A stretch of 64,000 nucleotides of DNA, taken from NCBI GenBank assembly GCA_019623805.1, contig CP053680.1, forward strand, positions 2,768,001-2,832,000. Reading direction: 5' to 3'. Below are positions 1 through 8,080 of this stretch, piece after piece; positions within the stretch are counted from its first letter, which is position 1; each line of letters opens with the position of its first letter. The notes under the pieces were generated by a model. It worked only from the letters and a program-made list of their open reading frames with translations. It did not search any database and was not told the origin of the DNA. The DNA comes from Gammaproteobacteria bacterium (ex Lamellibrachia satsuma) (GTDB lineage: Bacteria; Pseudomonadota; Gammaproteobacteria; Chromatiales; Chromatiaceae). A program made the position numbers and the translations under genes.

Positions 1-778
1 CTTTGATATGGTGTTGCCAGATCTCCATGTCACTACGGGTGACGCCGGTATCGGCACCCAGCACAAAGAGTACTGCCTGGGCCGAGGGCAGCATGTTCAG
101 TGTCAGCTCAGGCTCGCTTCCTAAGGCGTTGAGCCCCGGAGTATCGAGAATGGTCAAGCCCTGTTTCAGAAGTGTGTGCGGATAGCTGATCAGGGCATGG
201 CGCCATTTTGGAATTTCGATCAGCTTCGGCGGTTTTTTCTGATGCGGGTGCAGCGCAGGGCTGTAGAGGCCGAGATGCGTGGCTTCTTCCACGGTGACCA
301 TCTTTGTCTGCATCACCTCACCGAGTGAGGCCTCCATCTGCTCCACTGACTCGGTCTCCAGTGGATAGTGAACCCACTGCTTTTCATCCTTGCGGAGATC
401 TGAAATCAAGGTGTCCTGAAGTCGCGTCTCGATCGGCAATAGTCGGACGTAGGCCTCTTCACGCTTGCGATCAAAGAAGATCTCTGTTGGACACATGGTG
501 GTGCGGCCAGCGCTGGAAGGCAGCAGGCGTCGTCCATGATCGGCAAAGAAGATGGCGTTGATGAGTTCGGTTTTTCCACGGGAGAATTCAGCGACGAAGG
601 CGATGGTGAGGCGATCATGCTTCAGCATCTCCATGGTCTGGGTGATGCGAGTCTGGGTCTCCGGCGTAGACATGCCGTTCTGTTCCAGCCAGGGGCCATA
701 CTCGCTGATAGTGCGAAGGATATCTGCCTTCCACTGTCCATAGGCCTGGAGCTGTTGTTGAAAACGTATTTTTTCCAT
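1..778 (-). CDS. Dynamin-family GTPase, N-terminal part (cut by window edge)
   Basis: The frame is open from an ATG at 778 down to base 1, giving 259 codons with the C-terminus outside the window. A P-loop AEFSRGKT lies at residues 63-70, a Thr-rich switch region (GRTTMCPTE) near 91-99, and a G3 motif DTPG at 212-215, the order expected of a dynamin-like G domain. Bacterial dynamin-like proteins hydrolyse GTP and usually remodel or tether membranes; the exact role here is unknown. It is read away from the yggU-proC group and is separated from it by about 140 bp. The missing C-terminus (stalk and membrane-binding part) prevents subfamily assignment. Confidence 0.85.
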   Translation of the reverse strand, partial: MEKIRFQQQLQAYGQWKADILRTISEYGPWLEQNGMSTPETQTRITQTMEMLKHDRLTIAFVAEFSRGKTELINAIFFADHGRRLLPSSAGRTTMCPTEIFFDRKREEAYVRLLPIETRLQDTLISDLRKDEKQWVHYPLETESVEQMEASLGEVMQTKMVTVEEATHLGLYSPALHPHQKKPPKLIEIPKWRHALISYPHTLLKQGLTILDTPGLNALGSEPELTLNMLPSAQAVLFVLGADTGVTRSDMEIWQHHIK

Positions 779-914
779 TCGGTTGTTCCGCATGAACAGA
801 TTGAGTGTAAACGATTATGCCACACTGGCTTTAGCGACCATCTTCAGTTGGACTGAAGCCTGGATTATTTATGTACGCGTAACAGATTATTGGTCGTTTG
901 TCTCTTTCCGGTGT

Positions 915-1208
915 TCAAGTTGGGTGCCTGTTCACGGGAATGGGTGCTTTTTGGGGGGCGTGGATACGCAGGCATTTTGAACGTGAAGTTTTACCGCTCA
1001 CCAGAGTCACCTGGCTGCGGGGTACCCCAAAGGCCTTGGCCAGGAGTTTGATGAGATGTGCGTTGGCCTTGCCATCGACGGGTGGAGCAGTGATGCGAAT
1101 CTTGAAGTCATCGCTGTGAGGGCCGACAAAGGTATCCCGCGAGGCTTTGGGTTGAATGCGCAGTCGCAGAGTCAGATCGTCCCCATCCCAATGATACCAG
1201 CCACTCAA
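915..1208 (-). CDS. yggU: DUF167/YggU family protein
   Basis: A 97-residue product with the family core LRIQPKASRD, the ITAPPVDGKANAHL block and the following LLAKAFGV segment. Function of the family is unknown. An open frame continues far upstream inside yggT, but that part has no family similarity. I choose TTG at 1208, which overlaps the yggT stop as TTGA and gives MSGWYHWDGDDL, a length matching the family (about 95-100 residues). Translational coupling to yggT is likely. The rare TTG start is an inference from length and overlap. Confidence 0.85.
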   Translation of the reverse strand: MSGWYHWDGDDLTLRLRIQPKASRDTFVGPHSDDFKIRITAPPVDGKANAHLIKLLAKAFGVPRSQVTLVSGKTSRSKCLRIHAPQKAPIPVNRHPT

Positions 1209-1780
1209 AAGGGACTGCCGGTGATTACACGCAATGGAGGCAGCAGCAGCATTTTCAGCAGTACCAGCCCGATCATGACCAGCATGGGTGAAAGGTCGAG
1301 ACCTGAGATAGGGGGCAGGATCCTGCGCGCGGGCCGCATAACCGGATCGGTCAGTGAGTGGAGTAGCGCCGAAACGGGGTTGTAGGCGCCGGGGTTGATC
1401 CAACTCAGGATAACCTGGATCAGGATCGCAAAGAGAAATATGTTGATCAGCAATTCCACCAGTTCAGGAATGGCCCAGAGGAAGGGGCCGAGGGCATTGA
1501 CGGAGGCGCCGCTGAGCAGGATCACCAGGCTCAGTTCCGCGGCTTTCAATGCCCAGGCCAAAACGATTGAGGAGATGTCGATGCCGCCGAAGCCGGGGAT
1601 GAAACGGCGCAACAGTTTGAGGGGAGGATGGGTGGCCCGCACCAGAAACTGCGAGACGGGATTATAAAAATCAGCCTTCATCAGTTGCAGTATCAGACGC
1701 AGCACTACCGCCAGGATGTAGAGGCCGAAGAGGGTCTGAATCAGGAAGATTGCCGGGTTTGCCAGATAGTTGCCGTCCAT
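1205..1780 (-). CDS. yggT: YggT family integral membrane protein
   Basis: A 191-residue hydrophobic protein with two tandem YggT-type repeats, each a pair of membrane segments around an amphipathic stretch (FLVRATHPPLKLLRRFIPG in the first half, LLHSLTDPVMRPARRILPP in the second). The family is widespread in bacteria and in plastids; its role is unsettled, with links to membrane or osmotic homeostasis. The ATG at 1780 overlaps the proC stop (TAATG) and the 3' end overlaps yggU, so yggS-proC-yggT-yggU reads as one transcription unit, the same gene order that I recall from Pseudomonas next to pilTU. Confidence 0.93.
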   Translation of the reverse strand: MDGNYLANPAIFLIQTLFGLYILAVVLRLILQLMKADFYNPVSQFLVRATHPPLKLLRRFIPGFGGIDISSIVLAWALKAAELSLVILLSGASVNALGPFLWAIPELVELLINIFLFAILIQVILSWINPGAYNPVSALLHSLTDPVMRPARRILPPISGLDLSPMLVMIGLVLLKMLLLPPLRVITGSPF

Positions 1781-2607
1781 TATTTTCCTCCCAATATTTC
1801 TGAGAGTTCCTGAGACCGATCACGTGCGCCGTTGAGCGCCTGCTCGAACAGCGCCGGAAGCCCCCCCTCTTGCAGAATCCCCAAAGCCCGTTCGGTGGTG
1901 CCACCTGGAGAGGTGACCTTTTCCCGCAACGTGGCCGGGGAGTCCTTGCTTTCCATCGCCATGCGGGCTGCCCCCAGTGCTGTCTGCAAGGTTAGCAGGC
2001 GGGCGTTCTCTGCTTCAAGTCCCATCTTGATGGCGGCAGCTTCCATCGCCTCCATGACGAGAAAAAAGTAGGCCGGTCCGCTACCGGAGAGTGCAGTTAC
2101 CGCGTCCATTTGGCTCTCGTCGGTCACCCAGCAGGTGAGTCCCACTGCGCGCAGGATGCTCTCTGCCTGATCTTTCTGAATGTCGCTGACATTTTCGCTG
2201 GCATGTAAACCGCTGGCGCCGGACTGAATCATTGCCGGTGTGTTGGGCATAGTGCGAACCAGGGCGATATCTTCTCCCAGCCACTCCCGCAATGCCGCCT
2301 CCCTCACTCCTGCGGCGATGGAGATGACTAGCGGCTGATGACGCCAGATGGCACCGGCCACGTCGCGGACCACCGATTCCAGAACCTGGGGTTTGACCGC
2401 CAGGACGACGATGTCGGCGTTTTGAACGGCGGCATCATTATCGGTTTCAGTGCGAATGGCGTAGTTGGCGGCGAGTTGAGCCAGTCTCTCTTTATTCGGA
2501 TCACTGGCGGTGATATGCGTGGGGTCATAGCCATCCGCGACCAATCCGCTGATAAGAGATGCAGCCATATTGCCGCCGCCGAGAAAGGTAATGCTGTTTA
2601 GTTTCAT
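1780..2607 (-). CDS. proC: Pyrroline-5-carboxylate reductase
   Basis: Catalyses the last step of proline synthesis, reduction of 1-pyrroline-5-carboxylate with NAD(P)H, in the cytoplasm. The 275-residue product has the N-terminal Rossmann motif FLGGGNMA, the VLAVKPQ segment, MPNTPA, and the C-terminal signature SGSGPAYFF followed by VTSPGGTTE. Length is normal for the family. The stop overlaps the yggT start by one base. The gap to the upstream yggS is about 160 bp and contains no recognisable gene. Confidence 0.97.
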   Translation of the reverse strand: MKLNSITFLGGGNMAASLISGLVADGYDPTHITASDPNKERLAQLAANYAIRTETDNDAAVQNADIVVLAVKPQVLESVVRDVAGAIWRHQPLVISIAAGVREAALREWLGEDIALVRTMPNTPAMIQSGASGLHASENVSDIQKDQAESILRAVGLTCWVTDESQMDAVTALSGSGPAYFFLVMEAMEAAAIKMGLEAENARLLTLQTALGAARMAMESKDSPATLREKVTSPGGTTERALGILQEGGLPALFEQALNGARDRSQELSEILGGK

Positions 2608-2770
2608 GGATGCTTTTTAATGGTAGTCGGGGTCAATGGTTGGTGAGTGGTTGCCCGTGAAAAAAATGATTTTCATCACCAGGTGAATAAATGTAATGAA
2701 TTGATTAATAAAATATTTTCTTCGTGTCCTTTGTGCGCTTCGTGGTGAATCATTAGTTTCAGAATAGACA

Positions 2771-3469
2771 CTACGCAATACTATTATACTGCCGGGGGCC
2801 AAAAATGGCCGTGCCGATGCGGACAATTGTAGCGCCCTCAAAAATTGCCGCCTCCAGATCGCCCGACATGCCCATCGAAAGGGTCTCCAGCGGCAGTGCA
2901 TCGCTTCGCAGAGTGTCGCGCAGATTCCGCAGTAACCGGAAGGGGCGGCGCTGGGCGGCTGCATCGTCCGTCGGTGCCGGGATGGTCATCAGTCCCATCA
3001 CCTCGATGCCTGGCAGAGCTTGGTACGCCTTGAGCAGTTCCGGCAGTTGTTCCGGTTCGTGGCCGCCCTTGCTGGCCTCCCCGCTGGTGTTGACCTGAAT
3101 GCAGATTTTCAGAGGCGGGCGCTCCGGGGGACGCTGTTCACCCAGTCTTCGCGCGTGCTTCAAACTTGCGATACTGTGAACCCAGTCAAAATTTTCTGCG
3201 ATGGGTTTTGTTTTATTACTCTGTATTCTACCGATGAAGTGCCATTCGAGTTTCAGGTCTGCAAGCGCATCGATTTTTTCCAGGGCATCCTGCAGATAGT
3301 TTTCGCCGAAGGCGGTCTGCCCGGCGGCAAACGCGGCGCGGATTTCGTCAGTCGTACGGGTCTTGCTGACTGCCAGCAAAATGGTGCTGGCGGGCGCTCG
3401 TTCCGCCTGGCGCTCTGCCTGTTCGATGCGTTGCCGTACACGGGCGAGTCTCTGTTCGATGCTGCTCAT
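2771..3469 (-). CDS. yggS: YggS/PROSC-type pyridoxal phosphate homeostasis protein
   Basis: A 232-residue single-domain TIM-barrel protein of the alanine racemase fold type. The PLP lysine is in ILLAVSKT near residue 36, followed by FGENYLQDA, HFIGRIQSNK, and the phosphate-binding SMGMSGDLEAAI plus VRIGTAIFG near the C-terminus. The family binds PLP without known catalysis and buffers vitamin B6 and amino/keto acid pools. It is divergent from pilT, sharing a 239 bp upstream region. Confidence 0.95.
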   Translation of the reverse strand: MSSIEQRLARVRQRIEQAERQAERAPASTILLAVSKTRTTDEIRAAFAAGQTAFGENYLQDALEKIDALADLKLEWHFIGRIQSNKTKPIAENFDWVHSIASLKHARRLGEQRPPERPPLKICIQVNTSGEASKGGHEPEQLPELLKAYQALPGIEVMGLMTIPAPTDDAAAQRRPFRLLRNLRDTLRSDALPLETLSMGMSGDLEAAIFEGATIVRIGTAIFGPRQYNSIA

Positions 3470-3634
3470 GGTCGATAGTTTACAAAAAATTACATTCTGC
3501 CTGGGATTTTATGATCACAGCAGGGTGTAAATGAAAGGGGTCTGTTTGAGAGTATGGGCTGTGTCGGCATAAATCAAATGCCTGCCGGCACGGAGTGGCG
3601 ACAAACAATTTGTAGAAACCGACGCAAGTGCCGT

Positions 3635-3651
3635 TATTATCGACGATAATA
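3635..3651. promoter_or_regulatory. 17 bp palindrome upstream of pilT
   Basis: TATTATCG-A-CGATAATA is a perfect inverted repeat centred about 66 bp upstream of the pilT ATG, in the divergent yggS/pilT region. Its size and AT-rich symmetry fit a dimeric repressor or activator site; the regulator is unknown. Confidence 0.4.
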
Positions 3652-3708
3652 GATAAGCGGCGCTCTGAACAGGGTCGTCGCGCCGGTTTTTCTATCTGAG
3701 GGAAATGA

Positions 3709-4743
3709 ATGGATATCGCCGAACTTCTGGCATTCAGTGTCAAACACAATGCGTCAGACCTGCATCTGTCCTCCGGACTGCCGCCGATGATCCGCGTGGA
3801 TGGTGATATCCGGCGCATCAATGTGCCGGCGCTGGAGCATAAAGTGGTCCACGGGCTTGTCTACGACATCATGAACGACAAGCAACGGAAGGATTTCGAG
3901 GAGTTTCTCGAGACCGATTTCTCCTTCGAGATTCCCGGACTGGCCCGCTTTCGTGTCAACGCATTCAATCAGGCACGGGGCGCATCTGCGGTTTTTCGTA
4001 CCATCCCCTCCAAGGTACTGACGCTGGAGGATCTGGGCTGTCCCAACTCTTTCAAGGAGATTGTAGACGTGCCCCGTGGGCTGGTTCTGGTGACCGGGCC
4101 CACCGGCTCGGGTAAGTCCACCACCCTGGCGGCGATGATGGACTACAAAAACGACAACGACTACGCTCACATCCTCACCATCGAAGACCCCATTGAGTTT
4201 GTTCACACCAGTAAAAAGTGCCTGTTGAATCAGCGCGAGGTACATCGGGACACATTGGGCTTCAGTGAGGCGCTACGATCCGCCCTGCGTGAAGACCCGG
4301 ACATCATTCTGGTGGGCGAGCTGCGCGACCTGGAGACCATCCGTCTGGCGATGACAGCGGCCGAGACCGGCCATCTGGTTTTCGGCACCCTGCATACCAG
4401 CTCTGCTGCCAAGACCATCGACCGAATCATTGACGTGTTTCCCGCCGGGGAGAAATCGATGGTGCGCTCCATGCTGTCGGAATCGCTGCGGGCGGTTATT
4501 GCCCAGACGCTGCTGAAGAAGATCGGTGGTGGGCGCACCGCAGCCTGGGAGATCATGATCGGCACTCCGGCGATCCGTAATCTGATTCGTGAAGACAAAG
4601 TGGCGCAGATGTATTCGGCTATTCAGACGGGTCAGGCGTCGGGTATGCAGACGATGGACCAGAGTCTGAAAGAGTTGGTGGACAAGGGTGTGATCAGTCG
4701 TCTGGATGCCAAGGCCAAGGCGCAGAACAAAGATTCTTTCTAA
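3709..4743 (+). CDS. pilT: Type IV pilus retraction ATPase PilT
   Basis: Hexameric cytoplasmic motor that powers pilus depolymerisation and twitching. The 344-residue product carries Walker A GPTGSGKST (130-138), the Asp box TIEDPIEF (157-164), Walker B DPDIILVGE (196-204) and a His box GTLHTSSA (226-233), plus the C-terminal AIRNLIRE motif typical of PilT. The start is preceded by a purine-rich GAGGGAA. pilU follows after 150 bp that hold a palindromic repeat, so the two may or may not share a transcript. The yggT-proC-yggS/pilT-pilU neighbourhood matches the arrangement I recall in Pseudomonas. Confidence 0.97.
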   Translation: MDIAELLAFSVKHNASDLHLSSGLPPMIRVDGDIRRINVPALEHKVVHGLVYDIMNDKQRKDFEEFLETDFSFEIPGLARFRVNAFNQARGASAVFRTIPSKVLTLEDLGCPNSFKEIVDVPRGLVLVTGPTGSGKSTTLAAMMDYKNDNDYAHILTIEDPIEFVHTSKKCLLNQREVHRDTLGFSEALRSALREDPDIILVGELRDLETIRLAMTAAETGHLVFGTLHTSSAAKTIDRIIDVFPAGEKSMVRSMLSESLRAVIAQTLLKKIGGGRTAAWEIMIGTPAIRNLIREDKVAQMYSAIQTGQASGMQTMDQSLKELVDKGVISRLDAKAKAQNKDSF

Positions 4744-4756
4744 CTTAAAATCAAGA

Positions 4757-4829
4757 GGGGCCGGAGTCAAAATTGATCGATCAACGAGGTTTTAAATATC
4801 TTGGAAACTATCAATTCAACTCCGGCCCC
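4757..4829. repeat. Palindromic GGCCGGAGT-type repeat between pilT and pilU
   Basis: Arms GGGGCCGGAGT (4757-4767) and ACTCCGGCCCC (4819-4829) are perfect inverted copies, with a further inner pairing of AATTGAT with ATCAATT. The same head (GG.CGGAGT) recurs at 32680-32712 and 56448-56473, so this is a dispersed family rather than a local terminator; no T-run follows. Confidence 0.75.
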
Positions 4830-4893
4830 GGCGTGACCAAAGGAAACCGACCCCTAGCCTGGGATGGATGGGGTATTTCACCGAGGAATGAAC

Positions 4894-6018
4894 ATGGAAT
4901 TTAATGTGCTGCTGGCCATGATGGTCCAGAAAAAAGCCTCCGATCTGTTTATTACAGCGGGCAGGGCACCCTCCATCAAGGTGGATGGGCGTATCGTCCC
5001 GGTCAGCAGGGTCGCAGTTAGCGCCAAACAGGCGAAGGACTACACCCTCAATATCATGACCGATCAGCAGCAGCGTGAATTCGATGAAACCAGTGAGTGC
5101 AACTTCGCCATAAATGCGAAGGGCATTGGGCGTTTTCGGGTCAGTGCCTTTGTGCAGCGGGACTCGGTGGGCATGGTGCTGCGTCGTATCGAGAGCACTA
5201 TCCCCACCATGGGGGAACTGCGTCTGCCGCCGGTGCTGCAGGATCTGGCGATGAGCAAACGTGGACTGGTGATTTTCGTGGGGGCGACGGGTACCGGTAA
5301 GTCGACCTCCCTGGCCTCGATGATTGGTCATCGCAATAACAAGAGCAGTGGCCATATCATCAGTATCGAAGATCCGATCGAATACATCCACAATCATGAT
5401 GGCTGTATCATTACCCAACGTGAGGTGGGGCTGGATACGGAATCCTACGAGGTTGCGCTGAAGAATACCTTGCGCCAGGCACCGGATGTGATTCTGATTG
5501 GCGAGATTCGTACCCGTGAGACAATGGAGCATGCGCTGACCTTTGCCGAAACGGGGCATCTCTGTCTCTCCACCCTGCATGCCAACAATGCCAATCAGGC
5601 ATTGGATCGAATTATTCACTTTTTTCCGGAAGATCACCGGGATCAGATTTTCATGGATCTTTCCCTCAATCTACGGGCGATTGTGGCCCAACAGCTGTTG
5701 CGGCGGTCGGATGGCAATGGTCGACGGGCCTGTTTCGAGATTCTGCTGAATACTCCACTGGCGGCGGATCTGATTCGTAAAGGGGATATTCCAAAGCTGA
5801 AGGAGTTGATGAAGCGTTCCACGGAGCATGGCATGATCACCTTCGACCAATCTCTCTACCGACTTTATGAACAGGGTGAGATCAGCTATGAGGATGCGTT
5901 GGCCCATGCGGACTCGGCCAATGATGTGCGCCTTATGATCAAACTTGGCATGAACAGGGGCAATGGAGGTCTGGTCAACGGATTGGATGGCGTCTCGTTG
6001 ATCGACGGGAAAGGCTAG
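4894..6018 (+). CDS. pilU: PilT paralogue PilU, accessory retraction ATPase
   Basis: A 374-residue ATPase that helps PilT retract pili. Walker A is GATGTGKST (130-138), followed by SIEDPIEYIH, Walker B DVILIGEIR and the His box STLHANNANQ; the C-terminus (HADSANDVRLMIKL) is PilU-specific. Upstream in-frame ATGs exist at 4864 and 4888, but ATG 4894 gives the family start MEF and has GAGG about 7 bases ahead, so I prefer it. It converges on the hypothetical gene at 6034 with only 15 bases between stops. Confidence 0.96.
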   Translation: MEFNVLLAMMVQKKASDLFITAGRAPSIKVDGRIVPVSRVAVSAKQAKDYTLNIMTDQQQREFDETSECNFAINAKGIGRFRVSAFVQRDSVGMVLRRIESTIPTMGELRLPPVLQDLAMSKRGLVIFVGATGTGKSTSLASMIGHRNNKSSGHIISIEDPIEYIHNHDGCIITQREVGLDTESYEVALKNTLRQAPDVILIGEIRTRETMEHALTFAETGHLCLSTLHANNANQALDRIIHFFPEDHRDQIFMDLSLNLRAIVAQQLLRRSDGNGRRACFEILLNTPLAADLIRKGDIPKLKELMKRSTEHGMITFDQSLYRLYEQGEISYEDALAHADSANDVRLMIKLGMNRGNGGLVNGLDGVSLIDGKG

Positions 6019-6033
6019 CTTCTTACAATTTAA

Positions 6034-6495
6034 TTACCCGTTTTCCGAGATAAATGCTTCGGTGATGACGTACTGCTTCTGCGCCTCGTTATCCACTTCT
6101 CCCGCATCGTTGAGAATCATTTCGCAGTTCTTGGCCATGCGCGCCTGAACAGCGGCTTTCCAGGCGAGGTTGATGTTGTTGCTGATCTGCCCCTCGGGCA
6201 GCAGGCAGGCAGCAGCGGCTGCGGCGACAAAGTGTTCTGCCTGAATCGCCCAGTCTGCATCCCGGCCGCAGGCGGTGTAGGTTTGGTTCGAGAGCGCCTT
6301 GACCCCTTTGTAGGCGGACAACATCTCATCCGGCTGCCCACTCCTTTCAGCAATAACTTCAAGCGCCTGACCAATTCGCGGATCCTCACTGAGGTGGCGC
6401 ACACTCACGACGAAACGACAGCCCAAATCGCGCTGATCGGTTGCAGGCAGTTCATCCAATACCTTGCGTAACTCCTGGTCGTTGCTGATTGCCAT
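6034..6495 (-). CDS. Conserved hypothetical protein, 153 residues
   Basis: I do not recognise the family. The product is soluble, mildly acidic and probably mostly helical, with an Ala-rich segment (HFVAAAAAACLLPEG) near residues 87-101 and four scattered cysteines (CRF, ACGRD, ACLL, NCEM). There is no signal peptide or membrane segment. It sits alone between pilU (convergent) and the ankyrin lipoprotein upstream, with about 140 bp in front that could hold its own promoter. Coding character is good (no rival frame, normal codon use). Confidence 0.75.
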   Translation of the reverse strand: MAISNDQELRKVLDELPATDQRDLGCRFVVSVRHLSEDPRIGQALEVIAERSGQPDEMLSAYKGVKALSNQTYTACGRDADWAIQAEHFVAAAAAACLLPEGQISNNINLAWKAAVQARMAKNCEMILNDAGEVDNEAQKQYVITEAFISENG

Positions 6496-6635
6496 GGTGA
6501 ACCCCTCCCGGAATGAGATTGCCGTCCTTTAAATAATAGGCCCGGAATCAGTAGTGGTCGCATGATTCAGATCAACGATTCAACCATTAATTTAGGGCCG
6601 AGGGCCAAGGGATCGAGTGAAGTAGTCAGTTGGGT

Positions 6636-7190
6636 TTATCCTCTTTCGGAAAGGCGTTCGATGATGGCCTGATGCCCTTGGGTCCGAGCCCAGTCCAGAG
6701 CGCTGCGCCCTTTTAGATCACGCAGGCCGGGGTTGGCCTGATGAGTCAGCAGTGTTTCAACCGTCTCCCCGTGCCCCAGTTTGGCGGCCCAGATGAGGGC
6801 AGTCCAGCCGCCGGTGCTCTCTACCTGGTCGATGTTGGCCCCCCGTTTCAGCAGCAACCTGACCACGCGGGCATGGTTGTTCGATGCTGCCAGCATGATC
6901 GCTGAGTAGCCGCCTTTATCTGTGAGATTGACGTCGGCGCCAGCCTCCAGCAAACGTTCCACCGCTTCCGCATGACCGTTGAGCGCTGCCTTCATCAGGG
7001 GGGTCCAGTGGCAGGCATCGACCACATCGATAGTACTGTTTTGGGTCAGCAGCCTGTCCAGTTCGCTCATATCCCCCTTCTCAGCAGCAGTGATCAAGGG
7101 CGGGTTATCCGGCTCGAAGTTTGGCTCCTGTTGCGAACAGGCGGTAAGAAAAAGCGTCAGCGAGGCGAACAAGAGCAGTGAACGATACAT
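6636..7190 (-). CDS. Ankyrin-repeat lipoprotein
   Basis: A 184-residue exported protein. The N-terminus is a lipoprotein signal, with lipobox LTAC putting the lipidated Cys at residue 18. It is followed by four to five ankyrin repeats (for example TPLMKAALNGHAEAVERLL, SAIMLAASNNHARVVRLLL, ALIWAAKLGHGETVETLL). Ankyrin repeats mediate protein binding; the partner is unknown. Exported ankyrin proteins often sit by peroxidases or envelope proteins, but here the neighbours (DUF1820 gene, hypothetical gene) give no clue. A second exported ankyrin protein lies at 61252-62193. Confidence 0.9.
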   Translation of the reverse strand: MYRSLLLFASLTLFLTACSQQEPNFEPDNPPLITAAEKGDMSELDRLLTQNSTIDVVDACHWTPLMKAALNGHAEAVERLLEAGADVNLTDKGGYSAIMLAASNNHARVVRLLLKRGANIDQVESTGGWTALIWAAKLGHGETVETLLTHQANPGLRDLKGRSALDWARTQGHQAIIERLSERG

Positions 7191-7264
7191 GGGGAATCCT
7201 GCAACATGAGAGTGCGGCAGTATCCATCCCTGTGTTGGGTGGCGGCAATGATGATCCGCAATAG

Positions 7265-7594
7265 CTATTTGTCCGGCTTGCGATCCGGTTTGAAGAAGGT
7301 GGTAGGGAAGGGGGTGATATTGGATGTTTCGTCCAATTCAGTGATCTTGCCGGGTCCCTCTTTCTCGACTTCGTCGATGCGGATGACTGCGTGGATGGGT
7401 ATCAGTGTGCGGTTGACGCCAGCAAACTCCTCCTGCAGCTTTTCCGAGGAAGGATCAATGACCAGGGAATTGCTTTGTTCGAAGATGAGGTCTTCGAGTT
7501 CCACGAACCCGTAAAGCTCGCCCTGCTGCACCTTCCGGGCAAAGACTTCATAAACCTTGCCTTGATTGAGGAAGGTGATTTTGAAGATGCGCAT
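7265..7594 (-). CDS. DUF1820 family protein
   Basis: A 109-residue cytoplasmic protein matching DUF1820 from start to end: MRIFKITFLNQGKVYEVFAR at the N-terminus, then GFVELEDLIFE, LVIDPSSEKL and the conserved IPIHAVIRIDEVEKEG. The function of the family is not known; it is found mainly in gammaproteobacteria. The ATG at 7594 is close to the 3' end of the tRNA-Thr gene read on the same strand, so it may be co-transcribed with that tRNA. Confidence 0.93.
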   Translation of the reverse strand: MRIFKITFLNQGKVYEVFARKVQQGELYGFVELEDLIFEQSNSLVIDPSSEKLQEEFAGVNRTLIPIHAVIRIDEVEKEGPGKITELDETSNITPFPTTFFKPDRKPDK

Positions 7595-7634
7595 TTTTAC
7601 CGTCGCTATGGCGGGTCCTGTAAGAACCTGAAAA

Positions 7635-7710
<76 letters not shown>

Positions 7711-7873
7711 ATAAAATCTTTCCAGATAGTGTCTATCTGGAAGCAGCATTTTTTACCACGAAGTACACGAAGGTAAAAGATTGATTAACAATAAATTTAC
7801 TTTCGGCAACTGCTCCCTGCGTTGCTCTACCTCCTGCATCCATGCAGTCGCGTTTACTTCGTGTGCTTCCTGG
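7711..7873. other. Gene-free spacer with repeat debris
   Basis: No gene seen. It holds an ACCACGAAGTACACGAAGG motif that resembles the CTTCGTG-rich debris at about 2718-2750, and a CTCCTGCATCCATGCAG palindromic stretch. It is probably dispersed repeat remnants adjoining the MITE-like element. Confidence 0.4.
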
Positions 7874-8010
7874 TTAGGGAGCCTCTGATTGATTCGGTCC
7901 CTGTCATCTCGACCGCAGGGAGAGATCTCAAACTACGGAGCTATCAATGGGTGACGAGGGTTGAGATTTCTCGCTATGCTCGAAATGACAATTAATCAGA
8001 GGTTCCCTAG
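7874..8010. mobile_element. MITE-like palindromic element (about 137 bp)
   Basis: The left end TTAGGGAGCCTCTGATTGAT (7874-7893) is the inverse of the right end (CTAGGGAACCTCTGATTAAT read from 8010), 17 of 20 matching. Inside, GTCATCTCGACC...GAGATCTC is matched by GAGATTTCTCGC...CGAAATGAC, so almost the whole element folds back on itself. There is no ORF. The YTAG ends resemble the YTAR target preference of IS5-type transposases, so a non-autonomous element is plausible. Confidence 0.6.
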
Positions 8011-8080
8011 ATATAGATTTCCGGTCAGACACCAGCTTAACGACGGGCGATTATAGTCTCAGAATCCGGCCGGATCCAAT

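Noticed and set aside
2713..2755. TTCTTCGTGTCC...CTTCGTGG stretch in the proC/yggS gap
   Set aside because: Looks like common low-information repeat debris (also near 7755); no structure or function can be argued.
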